NCBI GenBank assembly: GCA_947623455.1
Contig: OX392527.1
Span: 46,792,401-46,856,400, forward strand
Length of the DNA: 64,000 nt
Source of the DNA: Mimachlamys varia
Taxonomy: Eukaryota; Mollusca; Bivalvia; Pectinida; Pectinidae
Direction: 5' to 3'
In this document: in pieces, positions 1 to 12,365 of the stretch
Layout of the letters: the number at the start of each line of letters is the position of its first letter
How positions within the stretch are numbered: position 1 is the first letter of the stretch
Made by a program: the position numbers and the translations under genes
Notes under the pieces: model-generated
What the model saw: only the letters and a program-made list of their open reading frames with translations
Told to the model about the DNA's origin: nothing
Database searches by the model: none

Positions 1-929
1 CGTTGACAGTAAGTGTGACTATATTATCCGTTGGCAGTAAATTTGACTATAGTATCCGTTGACAGTAAGTGTGACTATAGTATTAGTTGACAGTAAGTGT
101 GACTACAGTATTCGTTGATAGTAAGTGTGACTACAGTATTCGTTGACAGTAAGTGTGACTACAGTATTCGTTGACAGTAAGTGAGACTAAAGTATTTGTT
201 GACAGTAAGTGTGACTATAGTATTCGTTAACAGTAAATGTTACTATAGTATTCGTTGACAGTAAGTGAGACTATAGTATTCGTTGACAGTAAGTGTGACT
301 ATAGTATTCGTGGACAGTCAGTGTGACTATAGTATTCGTTGACAGTCTGACTATAGTATTCGTTTACAGTAAGTTTGACTATAGTATTCGTTGACAGTAA
401 GTTTGACTATATTATTCGTTGACAGTAAGTGTGACTGTAGTATTCGTTGACAGTAAGTGTGACTATAGTATTCGTTGACAGTAAGTGTAACTATAGTATT
501 CGTTGACAGTAAGTGTGACTATAGTATTCGTTGAAAGTTAGTGTGACTATAGTATTCGTTGACAGTAATGTGACTATAGTATTCTTTGGCAGTGGGTGTG
601 ACTAAAGTATTCGTTGACTGTAAGTGTGACTATAGCATTCGTTGACAGTAAGTGTGACTAAAGTATTCGCTGACAGTAAGTGTGAATACGGTATTCGTTG
701 ACAGTAAGTGTGAATACAGTATTCGTTGACAGTAAGTGTCACTATAGTATTCGTTGACAGTAAGTGTGACTACAGTATTCGTTGACAGTAAGTGTGACTA
801 TAGTATTCGTTGACAGTAAGTGTGACTATAGTATTCGTTGACAGTAAGTGTGACTATAGTATTCGTTGACAGTAAGTGTGACTATATTATTCGTTGACAG
901 TAAGTGTGACTATAGTATTCGTTGACAGT
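1..929. repeat. 28-bp minisatellite array, about 33 units, truncated by the window edge
   Basis: Head-to-tail units of 28 bp run from the first base to about 929. Each begins with CGTTGACAGTAAGTGTGACT and ends with ATAGTATT. Units differ by scattered substitutions and a few single-base losses, and there are no unique spacers. Nearly every unit keeps the word CAGTAAGT. The array starts outside the window, so its full length is unknown. Confidence 0.98.
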
Positions 930-1100
930 GGTTGTGGTCGCTAGGCGACACAGTGACGTGGGCGAGGCTCCGGTTCGTGACGTAATCGACGCCCGGGTAT
1001 CATCGAAAGGTAGATTCTGCTAACGTTTCAAAATAGCAGATATTCTACCTACCGATTGTACACGTACGGAATAATGCAGGTCATTCACAGGTCTCCTATT
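930..1100. other. GC-rich flank of the minisatellite with an imperfect hairpin
   Basis: The array gives way abruptly to a CpG-containing GC-rich stretch at about 930-1000. An imperfect inverted repeat follows: 1009-1022 (GGTAGATTCTGCTA) pairs with 1034-1049 (TAGCAGATATTCTACC) around an 11-nt loop. This could be the end of a transposable element that carries the array, for example a non-autonomous element with internal tandem repeats. No terminal motif or target duplication is visible, so that is inference. Confidence 0.5.
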
Positions 1101-4100
1101 TCTGCTGTAAGAAATGTTCATTTTTGATAATAAAAAAAGTTACACAAGATTAAAACGAAAAAAATTAGACATTCTAGATATCGACACCGAGTTTCTAGGC
1201 TAGTAATACATACTAAAGAAGTCATTGATTTTGAACCATAGAAAGATTTATTTCTTTTACTTTTGAAAAAAATAAATAAATACAAATTTGACTTTACATG
1301 TTTACTGTTAGTATAATTCCATATCTTAGATGGCAGTATAAACATTTTACATTAATGAAAAAAAGTTTGAAGGGATCGAATATTAAAGAATTTGACAACG
1401 TATATTTGAGAAATGATTTTTCTTGATAATCAATTCACTACACACATCGACAGATCAAAAGTATCTTCACATCTTTTATGGTTATGTTAATCAGTTATAA
1501 TATATAAGAAAACACGTGTTAGAATTGCTGGACTTTGTTTACATCTACAAACCTGATCGACTTCATTCAGAGCAACACAATCCAGTTCCGATACATGGGT
1601 GAACATTCTCATGAGCAAATCTGAAAATGAAAGTAAGAAATTCAGTTTTCTGAAAACAGTGTTTTATAATGAATGGTGTATTATGTTTTTGCAATCTAAT
1701 CAAATGATAGAATTTGATTTAAACATTTCAATACAGCTTCCTACCAACACACGTGCATGTTTATATCAAGATATAAAATGCACTTCCGTACTTCCAAATA
1801 TGGTCATTGTACCCTAATCGAAAATTATTGTATCACGAATATTTTTCATGTATCAAAACAAACAAACAAAAAACAGTTTTCGTGAGTTAGATATGTACAA
1901 TAATCGCATATAACTGATAATTTACCAAAGTCCCAAAGACATGAAATCTATGACCACTATAACCTACTCACAAATTATTTTCTAGTAGATTGATAAAATA
2001 TTTGAACTTATGAACGAAGCTTCTCGAGCAATAAGGTTCAATGAACCTGAAACGAATCGAAACTAAAGACTGTTTTGCATCCGAAAGAGAAGAAAACAAT
2101 GCGCGCGATGACTAGGATTAATGCATATCCGCTACGTCATTTCCGTTTTGCAGAACAATTGCTAAACAGTGGGCAATGCTAAAAAGTGAATATGAATTGA
2201 CAATTGTATAGCACACGTGGTACTTGGTATGATGACCTCGTCGAACTTAGTGACCATCTTTCTAAAGTACACAGAACAAATAGTCGAAAACGGAAATACA
2301 AAAAGGGGGCGTTACTCTCTCGTACCAAATCATAATGAAAGCCTCGAAAGAGGCAAAGGGGAATGCAGGTACATTGTATTGATGGTGGCGAACCACTTAT
2401 CTATTATTCTTTATCCTCTCCGGTTCATTGGCCAAGAAGAATAGGATTTTATCAATGTGAGCATTTTCTTAATATTAAACGGGTCCTGGTTGAAAGTACA
2501 CGAGAGTGTTTTGTGTATAAATTGTTACTTGTACACGTTTGACCATGGAACTCTGGAAATAATAAAGTCGAACAAAAAGTGAACGTTAGGGGCAGATAAA
2601 GAATGCATTTTTAGATGAAGTTTTCTTTAGAAATATCAAGTTGATTTAGGGTAATTTGGAAATTTACAAGGCAATTATTTTTTTTTCATTCATTTTATTT
2701 CATTGATCAAAGAGGAACATTTTTATCTTTTAGACTAGATACAATTTCACAAATAAGCTTAAATTTAACTAATTTATTAGGAATTTCAAACAAGAACGTT
2801 ACTGTAACTATGAAATCTTATAATTTTAAATATCTCATTAATTGCTTTGGAAATGCAAAACAAATCTTTTATATATAGATTTTTATCACGTGTAATTCAA
2901 AAATAAACATATTTTACTCTTTAAGATTTGTCACAATGACAATATTGTTAAAAGCATTTAATCAAGGTTTCCTTTGAGTATCACATTTGATTCTAAAACA
3001 AGATACTGTATTTATGAATACATTTCAACCACCCTGAACAACACACACCGGTCATCCACCTTCTCGTTTGTGAGTGGTTTCTCATGAAACAACAAAGTTC
3101 AGCACCCCTTTGCTGAAGTGCTCCAAGAACTTGTCGCACTTGACCTCCAATGGCCGTATAAATCATACCCTAAAAATCATAGAGTATTACAACTCAACGG
3201 TACAGGTACATAATGAAACCATGTCCCTCTTACAACATTCCTTTACATTGTATTTGGGATCAATTTTATACAGTAAAAATACACGCATTTACACTATATT
3301 TACACTCGGGTGTTTGCATGCTGCCATATCAAACAGTCAGAAACGGTTCAGGCACAGAAAACATATATTTGCATAACCTTTTTAATCGTGCATTCTTCTG
3401 TTTGCCGACGAGGCCGGGATTAAAACGTAATTCCTAAGAGTGTTTCTATTGCTTCTGACACAACGTGTGTTTTTTAACAAAGGTCAGAGATAATGAGGTC
3501 AAGGTTATCGGGTTAAATCGAACACGCCCCCTTTTTAAAAGTTTAGTTAACTTAGTTTAAAACACCGGTGCTACTCATTGCACACGGCCTGGTTTGCGAT
3601 AATCACTGATCAACCTGTCTCTACAATTACCATTTAGCAATCGTTCGACCAAGAACAGACGCCTGAACTGAACGAAGTATGTTACAATGTACATAGATAC
3701 AATAAATTCACAATTCAGAAGATTTGTTTATGTTATAGAAATAATAAATTTGATATCAATATTTTTTTCTTTGCTTTATCCAATTGTCTTTCTTTTATCT
3801 CTCTATTTGTTTCATCCGTTTCTTTATTCAGGTACTTTTTCTTCTTTCTCTCTCCCGACACAAGTGTTCTTTGCATTGTTTGCCTGCGTTTACCTCTTGA
3901 CCATATGACCTTCCGGTAAAATGTAGGAAGGGCGTTTAGCTTGAGAAATGAAAAAGAAACAAAGAAACAAATAATCGTAATCGCGTAATGCTTGTTAAAA
4001 ACATAATGGATAGTAATCTCTCGAAATGATCGCTGGACGGCCAAAATACAGATTTTATTTATTTTTTTGTTTGTTAATGGTTTCAATAAAGAAATCAATG

Positions 4101-4471
4101 GTTTAAAAATGTTTTGAAACATCAAATCGTTATGAGATAATTTAGCAATTTCAAATTTAGTTTTTATTGAACAGATGAAAAATAAATAACTAGTATTTGC
4201 TTACTAACATATTGTTCACGGATTTGGAGAGTTATTTCCCTTTGACATCGATGCTTAATGATCGTTTAGAATAACTGATAAGCAATGTAAGCGTTTTGTA
4301 TATATTTGAAATTCCCTGGTTCCAATAAACAAAATAAACACTTTTTTAAAATGCTATTGATTAAACTTAGTTTACAACTTTATTGAGAGCAGAAATCTTT
4401 CGAAATACATTATGTCAAAGTAACCTTTAGTACATATGTATCCATAATTCAATACAACTTTATGCTTTGTT
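1101..4471. other. AT-rich non-coding stretch
   Basis: No exon with convincing splice signals or codon bias is seen. The longest open frame is on the minus strand at 4125-3733 (130 codons). It is lysine-rich because it reads through AT- and purine-rich DNA, and it resembles no family I know. Short A/T runs are common, for example near 2680. Confidence 0.6.
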
Positions 4472-4685
4472 TGGTTATATTGGGTTTTGTGTCATATTAA
4501 CAGCAAAGGTCTTTCAAGGAAGTGCCAGATTTTAGTGGTGGAGGGAAGCCGGAGTACTCGGAGAAAAACCACGGACCTACGGTCAGTACCTGGCGACCGA
4601 TCCGCGTAGGCCTTGAACTCGCGACCATGAGGTGGAGGGCTAGCAATTACAGGATGTCGGACACCTCTAGGCCACTGCTACCCCA
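4472..4685 (-). mobile_element. tRNA-derived SINE, minus strand
   Basis: Read on the minus strand, a tRNA-like head (GGCCTAGAGGTGTCCGACAT, then GGTCGCGAGTTCAAGGCC as a B-box-like word) is followed by a body with CTGACCGTAGGTCCGTGG, TACTCCGGCTTCCCTCC and a short A-rich tail. The same order is found at 16195-16419 and, in part, at 51065-51193, so this is a dispersed family. The copy is diverged and looks non-functional. Confidence 0.85.
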
Positions 4686-5622
4686 CACAACTTTATAAAT
4701 CGTGCAAAGCTGTTTGTAAAAGTGCAAAGCATTGGTTATTGTGATCACGTGTTTAAAAAAAACCGCCACACACCAAGACTGGCTCCTTTTAGGGTCACTG
4801 AAGTCGACAATACTTTGAGTAGCGGGTCTTGTTTCTGAGGTAGTAAGGTTACGTCAGAGTAGTGTAACCTCAATGGATGTTGACATTTCAATATTAACAA
4901 TTTAATCTGGTGCGTGAACTGTTTGCTGATCGTTTATCACTTAAACGTTTTATTGAAAAAAGGATGTAATTTGGATCAAAACGTTTTACTCAAATTACTG
5001 TACTCGTTAAAAAAATGTCCTCCCAAACCAAACAGATTTTTCTATTAAATGGGAGAAGGTTTTATTGAATTAAGTTTAAGGCCGCTTGTGTCATCACAAA
5101 TGCACCATTATGGTTAGATAGGATATATTTTCAATGTTGAAATTCACTGCTGTGTCCTAAATACAGTTATTTTATCGTGATCGGTAAACAAGCCCTTTGA
5201 CATTCATCAGTAATATTTCCTATGAATGAAAAATTAATTTGAAAAAGAGAAAAAAAAAATTCTCGAGATGGTACATGTGAAGTTTTACCCAACTGACTTT
5301 TCAAATCTCAAAGTGTTCTAAAGTTGAAAACTTAGAAATTGTCTTTTCAGAAAATAGTGATGTTCTTTGGTTTATAACTTAACATATCATCCTCATAATT
5401 AGGTACATGCATATGTATGACCTACATATTGCATTATCTTGATGAAAAAGTAATCAAGGAGCAAGAAAATAAAACTTAAGTTATATTCTTCATTTCTAGA
5501 GTAAAATAAACTATTTAGAATCTGAGAAAAATCTAGTCGAGCAAATGTCCCTCCCCTAGTACACATTTACTCACTTCCCTTCCAACCATGTTCTTTCTTA
5601 AACATGAAATAAAGAAAATTCG
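4686..5622. other. AT-rich non-coding stretch
   Basis: No gene is supported. A possible minus-strand start, MVGRE followed by the strong donor-like GTGAGT, lies near 5590-5570. It is only five codons long and cannot be told from chance. Confidence 0.5.
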
Positions 5623-5860
5623 TGAAATAAATTTTGCGTTTCGCTTTATTTCCAAGTTTGTTTTTCTGACGTCCGCTTCACGGATGTCCCGGTGTTTGTG
5701 ATGACGTTTGCTTGTTTGTACAACCCTGAGTCGGAGACGGTTTCCGGATCGGCCTGTCTTGATGCGGTGGAGTTGATACTCCCAATTCTATCTCCTGACA
5801 AGCCTAATTAAATATTTTATCTTTCCAGTCTAAACTAAGCAGACTTGTTTTACAAACAAG
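5623..5860 (+). other. GC-richer patch with a 60-odd-codon open frame
   Basis: The patch is distinctly richer in G and C than its surroundings. One plus-strand frame is open from about 5626 to a TAA at 5810 and includes VPVFVMTFACLYNPESETVS. There is no early ATG and no clear acceptor. A short palindrome, CTTGTTTTACAAACAAG, follows near 5843. It could be an old exon, part of a transposon or a regulatory patch; I do not recognise the peptide. Confidence 0.25.
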
Positions 5861-8199
5861 GGGATTTTATTCACATTTCATATAATCGAAATATACATTT
5901 CTGTGTCCATTCGGCGATATGATAACGGTAGGGAAGATATCCGTCGTGTGAAAGCTACACCTTACCCTGATAAAGCTACACCGGTGGGTATCCAAGGAAA
6001 CACGCTATTATCTGAAGGTTCGCCCAAGCAATGGCGGTTATCCTTTTCAAAGCGTTTGTCAAAAAGATTAGGCTTGGACATCCGCGAAGAACTTACACTG
6101 CATGGTTCGAATAGAGAAGGGTAGCTTATTTCAAAGTCTCGATAATACAGTGCATGACTTACAGTACCAATAGGGACATGCGACAACTCCCATAATCAAA
6201 ATCCTTATAAGTACACGCATACCCTAATACAATTCAATGTCAAATCTCTACAATTTACAAAATTAATGTTAAGTTGTTTTTACGAATTAAAAAAGTCCAA
6301 ACCTACTTTTCTTTCTGCACATCAACACCGAGTTTATTTTGCTGGGTGTTGCCTTCAGCATAGCGTTTTAATGAGGTAGCACTCTAGTCGGTATAAGATC
6401 CGTGCTATCACATCGAGGAAAAGCAACAACATACCTCTTCCTTCAGACACATTTATACGTTTATTCCATACGTAAACGCAGGTGAAGGGTCTTATATGAT
6501 GCGTTATACTTTTATATCCAAACTTAATGAATCAGATTTTTTCTTTTGCAATACGTGAATAATAGTCCTTTTAGAATGCCAAAATATTACCAGAAAGACA
6601 CCGGAAAGTATTCAAAATCTAAAAATAGAAAAGAATATAAAGTTTATTACAAGGGAATGATTTCAATGACGTCATTTACCGAGAAGAGAGTATTTTTTAA
6701 TAAAACGAAATTCCTGCCATTTTTTTATCTGTTTAAAGAAATAAGTTTTGACAAACAGATACATTGAAAACATTGTACATTTGTGTAGATCTACATTAAA
6801 CATCAACGTACAAACTAATTCTTAGGTGACTGACTGGGATTCCAGAAGTCAGGACCACTTATTCCGGAGTCGTACTTATCACGTTACCTAGCTCTCGCGT
6901 GCTGACCCCGTGAACTCGGAATATGTCGGTAACACTAATATAAGCCGCGATGGTAGCAGACTCGGAGGGTGGTATAATTAGCGCTGTCTCAAATTCGTCT
7001 AAAAAATACATTCACGGGAAACGCTTGTTTTCTAACACATTTCTCTAGCCTTGTCAAAACTTCATCGTCAATGCTGTTTATTTTATTTTGTTTATCTTGT
7101 ATGTTAAATTCCAACTGGGACTTCACACAGGGGTCGCTCAGTATGTATCCTAAATGTGTAAACATGTTTCAAATTATGGCGATTGTTTTTCTTTATAAAT
7201 ACATGGAATTAATTAGAAACAGACTTATATGTGTTATTTGATAAAATAAAAAATACAAGAGTTCAAAAATACAAAATAATATTAATCTAAGAAGCATAAC
7301 GTGTTTCAAAATGCACTTTAATGTGTATTTTATATTTTAAAATCAGGTCGTGTAATCTTCAATATTGCAGGCTTGTCATTAACGGAAAAAGAAGAAAAAG
7401 AAGAAGAAGAAGAAGTTGTTGTTGTTACTTTATACAAACTTATATCCGGGACCTGGGAACTTGAACTAGGTTCAGACTTAAACTAATGTGTTTTTAAAGT
7501 AATTTTTCATGTTTCATATGTTTATATTGACTTTGGGTAAAAATGACACTCCGAATGGTCTTTGATTATAATTATGGTCATTTGAAGGACAATTTTACCA
7601 AAAGTCGATTTAAACCCTATAGCATGCTAAATTACTCTGAACATTTTAGTTGTATCAAAGTTTCAGGTTCAAGTGTACTGTTATAGTATACTATAATACA
7701 TTTCCCTGTTTGAGTGGGACTATCAGGAAAGTTAATTTGAGGATAAGGTACTATCGATCAATATCCCTAAAATCAATTTTATTTTTACAACACTTAATAA
7801 TTATTTTACAGCACAAAAGAGTTACCTCGACACAACTAGAATCAATATTTTTCAAAAACTCCTTTGCTTGACTAGAAAAAGCAGAATGAATGAAAAGTGA
7901 AAAGAACCCTTTTATTCACCCGAAAAGATTATCAAAATACGCAAAATAAGTTCCAAGAATATTAGTTTTATTTTTGGTAAAATGTTTCTCACTTTTGCAA
8001 AGAACATTTTCTTTAACCTTTAATCTAGTATTCAATCATTCAAAACATAAAACATTTACTGATACTTGTATTTCCTGAAAAAAAGTCACCTTTGTGAACT
8101 GAAACGAAAAAAATGTCAACAGGAACTGTAGTTAATTGTATTCCCAGATAACAATATCAATTTAAACGTTTAGAGTTATTGATAGACTGCTATGGGAAA
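5861..8199. other. Non-coding stretch with GC-richer islands and a GAA/GTT microsatellite
   Basis: Open frames overlap on both strands at 5903-6186. The minus one includes the word SSSRMSKPNLFDKRFEKDNR, but neither frame has splice signals or recognisable homology. A second CpG-containing patch lies at 6830-7010. At 7386-7426 a purine GAA-type run passes directly into GTT repeats. Nothing else is seen. Confidence 0.5.
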
Positions 8200-8670
8200 C
8201 AGTATCGTATGCTAATAGGTACCTGACAGTGCTTTGGGCTCCGAGCGTGAACTGTGGAAACAATACACTTGTTTGACCCCCATAATTACCCTGCTAGCTG
8301 TTATAGTAGATCTATACCTGGTCCGTACAGGGCGAGGGCTGGTACCGCCAATTTAACTACCCTACTGGAGGCCTGGCGTGAAATGGTCTCTGTCAGGGAA
8401 ACACTTTGGTTGTCGGTATTCACAACTCCTGTCATCGAATTTTGATCTCCAATCGCGCCGATATAAGAATAAGAAAAGAACACCCGACAGTTGTATAATG
8501 TAAACAGTCCACACATTGTCCACCTGAACTGCATTATTCAGCAAGCTCAGAGACTTGGAGCTTTAAGTCTATACATTGATTCAGTGTTAAAATAAGTGAC
8601 CACACAGAAAAGTTCAGGTAGACAGAAACGCAGAGTTTTCCAAATGGACTTTTCCGGGACGCTCTCTCTG
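8200..8670. other. GC-richer island, left part, unclassified
   Basis: Composition changes from strongly AT-rich to nearly balanced. Overlapping short frames on both strands are expected from the lower stop density. No transposase, reverse transcriptase or other family signature is visible. With the following two features it may form one old mobile element. Confidence 0.4.
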
Positions 8671-8958
8671 TTAACATTCTGTCAACAGGACACGTAAGAG
8701 TAAAAACATCTGTATTTTCTCCTCTTGTCGAAGTAAATTGGGGAAACTTGCCGTAACCAGAGCCGGCAAGGTTTTAAAACGAGCATTGTCTCTTCTCCTC
8801 GTACAGTTGGTCATATACCGGGCTGTCAACACCGTTTTTGTATACGAACTTGTATAAAAGCTTTTAAAATGACAGTCTTCAACACAGTGCGATCTTTGTA
8901 TGAACTGATGGCAGGGTTCCATAGAAAGTCTGAACAAGGAATCACTTGAGGGACCCAA
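8671..8958 (-). CDS. Unrecognised minus-strand open frame in the GC-richer island
   Basis: The frame is open for about 98 codons. The first ATG is at about 8922, so a Met-started product would be about 83 residues. Seen features: a Cys-rich start (MEPCHQFIQRSHCVEDCHF), a basic middle (TNCTRRRDNARFK) and a leucine-rich end (KIQMFLLLRVLLTEC). No domain, signal peptide or membrane anchor is clear. It lies just downstream, on the same strand, of the frame through the ~40-bp tandem repeat. The relatively balanced base composition makes an open frame this long less remarkable. It could be a fragment of a mobile element or chance. Confidence 0.25.
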   Translation of the reverse strand: MGPSSDSLFRLSMEPCHQFIQRSHCVEDCHFKSFYTSSYTKTVLTARYMTNCTRRRDNARFKTLPALVTASFPNLLRQEEKIQMFLLLRVLLTEC

Positions 8959-8989
8959 AAAGGGTCATCTAGAATACAAATGACCCTTT

Positions 8990-9245
8990 GATTGACCATC
9001 ACGTGACTGATCTACAAGGTAAGGCAGAAAAACAAGACTTCCGTTGACTGACCACACCAAAAAATATATCATAGAAACAAGGTCTCCAATGACTGACCAG
9101 CACAGAGTTCGCGAAGACAAGGATTGCTTTGACTGACCAGCCCAGAGTTCGCGAAGACAAGGATTGCTTTGACTGACTAGCCCGGGCCAGAGTTCGCGAA
9201 GACAACGGTTGCTTTGGATGACCACGAGAGCGTTGGCAAAATGCA
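8990..9245. repeat. Degenerate ~40-bp tandem repeat, five to six units
   Basis: Two near-identical units (CAGAGTTCGCGAAGACAAGG then ATTGCTTTGACTGACCAGC) lie at about 9105-9183, with a third at about 9189-9228. More diverged units extend to the left, each ending in TGACTGACCA-like words. On the minus strand the repeat is open in two frames and gives repeated peptides of the type CLRELW and SLSSRTL. Confidence 0.85.
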
Positions 9246-12200
9246 AACCTCTGAATAGCTAGCAACTGTGTCCTAAAAGCAAAGACTGCTTCGAACGGTT
9301 CGAATGTCCAATTTCACTGACCACTGATCATTTGAATACACAGAAGTTCCATGACAGCTGATCTCGGGTGGACGACCCGCCAAGGTCTGTTGCGAACATG
9401 ATCACAATGTCATGCACACTCCTTACTTCCACGACCCCGGTTCTATATATACCGTTACTCCATTTCCATGTCCGTCACGCTTGACTGAACAAATTAAATA
9501 ACCCTTCCATTAATACTATACGCTATTTCATTGACTCCAGTTGAAGGGGCGGGTCTACGTTTTTTGAACCATTTTAAATAATAATATAATGAGAAAAACC
9601 CACCCCAGAAGTACAGTGTTTTTATCGCACAGTTGTGTGTCCAATAGTATGTTCCGATTCGGAAACCGATCATCGTCTATTCAAGTGAAATGAAAAGGCC
9701 GATTTGAGATTGGAATATAATATAAAAGAATGGCTGAACATACTAAAAAAACGGAACGAAATAGCAATTTACTGCTGCTAGAGTATGTCAATACTCTATT
9801 CAGCTTTGAACAACTCTATATTAAGATGCTTAGAAAAGGCAACTAGTGACAAATCCCTTTTAGTCTGCTGTACTGATGAATTAGATTTTAAAGGGAAAAA
9901 CCTGCATGTCAATTATCCAAATTCATACTGCAGATAAAAAAAAATCTTTATTTATTCAAAAGCGTTTATTTTCGTTACACAAGGTTTTCTTTGAACATAA
10001 AATTAGTTCCTAGTTTGAATTTGCTGAATATAGATATATACATTTTCTGTACAAAGGAACTTTCTTGTGTAGAGTTCTACAGGGGAAAATACGATACTAT
10101 CATGACTAGTGTGACCTATAGCAATTAAATCACCACTAATAGAAGACACAGAGTCTTTGTAATCAAAGCTTAAGTGTACCTTCAAAAGCCAGTTAGGGCA
10201 ACAGTAGATGGACATTCATAAACATAAGCATGAACCGAACAACATTCGTATAAATGGTAAAAAATTCCGAAAACAAGGCTTCATAGTAATTGCTAGCTTT
10301 GATTAAGTAACGGAATGTCGGACTTCAGGAGCTGAACTTTAGAAATTCGGAGTCGCTTCTCATTTGAGATCCAAACTTGAAAGAGCTTCCAAATGGTACA
10401 TCTTTTTTATATTATAATAAGTTATAACTAGTTCTTTTAGGATCCGATATTTTGTCGTCCTTACTCTTCAGTTTTCCGAGTAATGACCCCTTTGAGTAAT
10501 AAGGAGTCATTCCTTTATGTTTTTTGAATCATAATGACTCCAAAAGATAAGATATTGGCCAAAAACCAACATCATTTCAAAGACTTTCTGTCATACATTT
10601 TAGATTAATAATATGTATAAGGAACATTTTGAAAACATTTCATTAAGATTTCTGTTACATAGAGCAAACGTTTTGTGATTAATTCAAAAGAAGTTCGTTT
10701 CAAGCTGGTTTTGATTTTCAATCATTCATGTAAAGGAAACTTGTTCAAGACCGACCATACACCAATAATTGAAATCAATAGCAAAACCATTTTTGTTTAC
10801 TCAATCGTTAATTATAGAAAAATACTATTGCTTATAATATACGTTTCCGATTTCCGGAGTGTCTGAAAGTATATACATTTTGCTGAATTAAGAAACAAAC
10901 GAAACAAAGGAGACCATTTTTAAACGATTCTTGACTAAAAAAAAAAACAGAAATAATTTGATTACCTTGGTCGATCCTAGTTGGTGTACAAGTGACAAGA
11001 TAGCATTACGTTTGGTGAGCTTGACTTTATAGATCGCCGGAAATACAGTTTTGACGTCGAGTGACACATGTCTGCAGGCAGATCGGTCTGGTATGATTAC
11101 AACACCACAAGATATCCTTGAAATAAACACAAGCATAAGCTGTTGATTTTCTTGGCAATACGTTGATGTATTGGCAGAAAACGGTTAAGGATAACACGAC
11201 ATATTGAATGACCGTCGTCTGGATCTGCCCCTGGTCAAATGTACAGTATAGGACCTCCGGACAAAACTTCATGTTTCATCGTTTAGGGTCCTATGGGGTC
11301 AGATTAACCTTGGGTCAAAAAGGTTGCGGAAGGAGCAACAGACGAACAGACCGAAAGGACAGATGGACAAAAAGACACAGTTGAAGAATGTGATGTTTTC
11401 CTAGTTCCAATTCGGGAAAAATAGTTTTGGTCAAATGACATAAAATAGCAAAGACCGGCATCTTTTACTTAGTTTCACCATCACACCAAAGAACAAGAAG
11501 GAAATCCTTCGTATCGTTCTTGTCACATATCTTAAGCCTTCACACAGGCAACATCAAGGGTTGTTGTAACATATACAAGTATATCTACAGTGGAATTATA
11601 ATACAGGACAAGAGTGCTTCGGACATGCTGACCACAAAGGGTCACGTGATGATGATTTATGTGACAGCAACACTAGGTTTCCTCGACCCAGACATGAGAT
11701 ATGCATATAATTTATTTTTTTCTATTTTACAATCCACACATACGCCTAAATAGTTATGCAATTCAGTCACTGTTTATAAAATATGGACACGTTTCAATGA
11801 TATCATCCATTTTTCTAATACGTTTTACGTAAAAAATACATATATACTGTATTTCAAACGGTAAAATTTAGTTGAAGAAAAAGGGTCCGTTTGTAAGACA
11901 TTTAGCGTTCTCGCACAGGTTTGGTCATATATGCTTAAGAACGGGGTAGTCCAAGGGGACACACAGGGATAAATTAAATAAGAAGCAACGAAAACAAAGA
12001 GAGAGAGAGAGAAAAAGATAAATAACAGAACCCGGTTTCATAACTTAAAAAAGTTCCTTAACTTAAAAGTCTGCTTTGGAAAGCATTACTTAAGATTATC
12101 CACTAAATTTTTGTAATGTTTTCATTTTGAAGTTTTTTTTAATAAAGGAACATTCTTAATTTAGGAAAGATGATGAATCCTGGGCCTGATCACAAGCGTT

Positions 12201-12312
12201 CCAATGAAAGAAAGAAATCAGTTTTGTTTTTAATATATTGTCCCCTACACAGAAATTAAAAGTCAGAAGAGAAACTCTAATTCTACAGACCCCGCATTAG
12301 TCGCCTCCAACG
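9246..12312. other. Mostly AT-rich non-coding stretch
   Basis: The GC-richer island ends near 9500. A minus-strand TATA-like word (GTATATATAG) near 9450 precedes a possible donor (GGAA then GTAAGG) near 9430; both may be chance. Short open frames at 10.9-11.3 kb (-) and 11.5-11.75 kb (+) have no splice context or recognisable homology. A GA run lies at 12000-12012. Confidence 0.5.
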
Positions 12313-12365
12313 ACATCATGTAGTGGTTAAGAGCAGGCTAGCTCCTCCAAGGGACCTATACATGG
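12313..12365 (+). mobile_element. Possible tRNA-derived SINE head fragment
   Basis: CATGTAGTGGTTAAGAGCAG resembles the A-box half of a tRNA-derived SINE head. No B box or conserved body follows, so it would be a truncated copy. Confidence 0.35.

Noticed and set aside
1..929. CRISPR-like regularity
   Set aside because: Units are contiguous 28-bp tandem repeats with no unique spacers, in a eukaryotic-type sequence; it is a minisatellite.
3733..4125. 130-codon minus-strand frame as a gene
   Set aside because: AT- and purine-driven lysine-rich composition, no splice context, no recognisable motif.
5903..6186. Opposing frames as a gene
   Set aside because: Both strands are open, neither has splice signals or recognisable homology; left as an unclassified patch.
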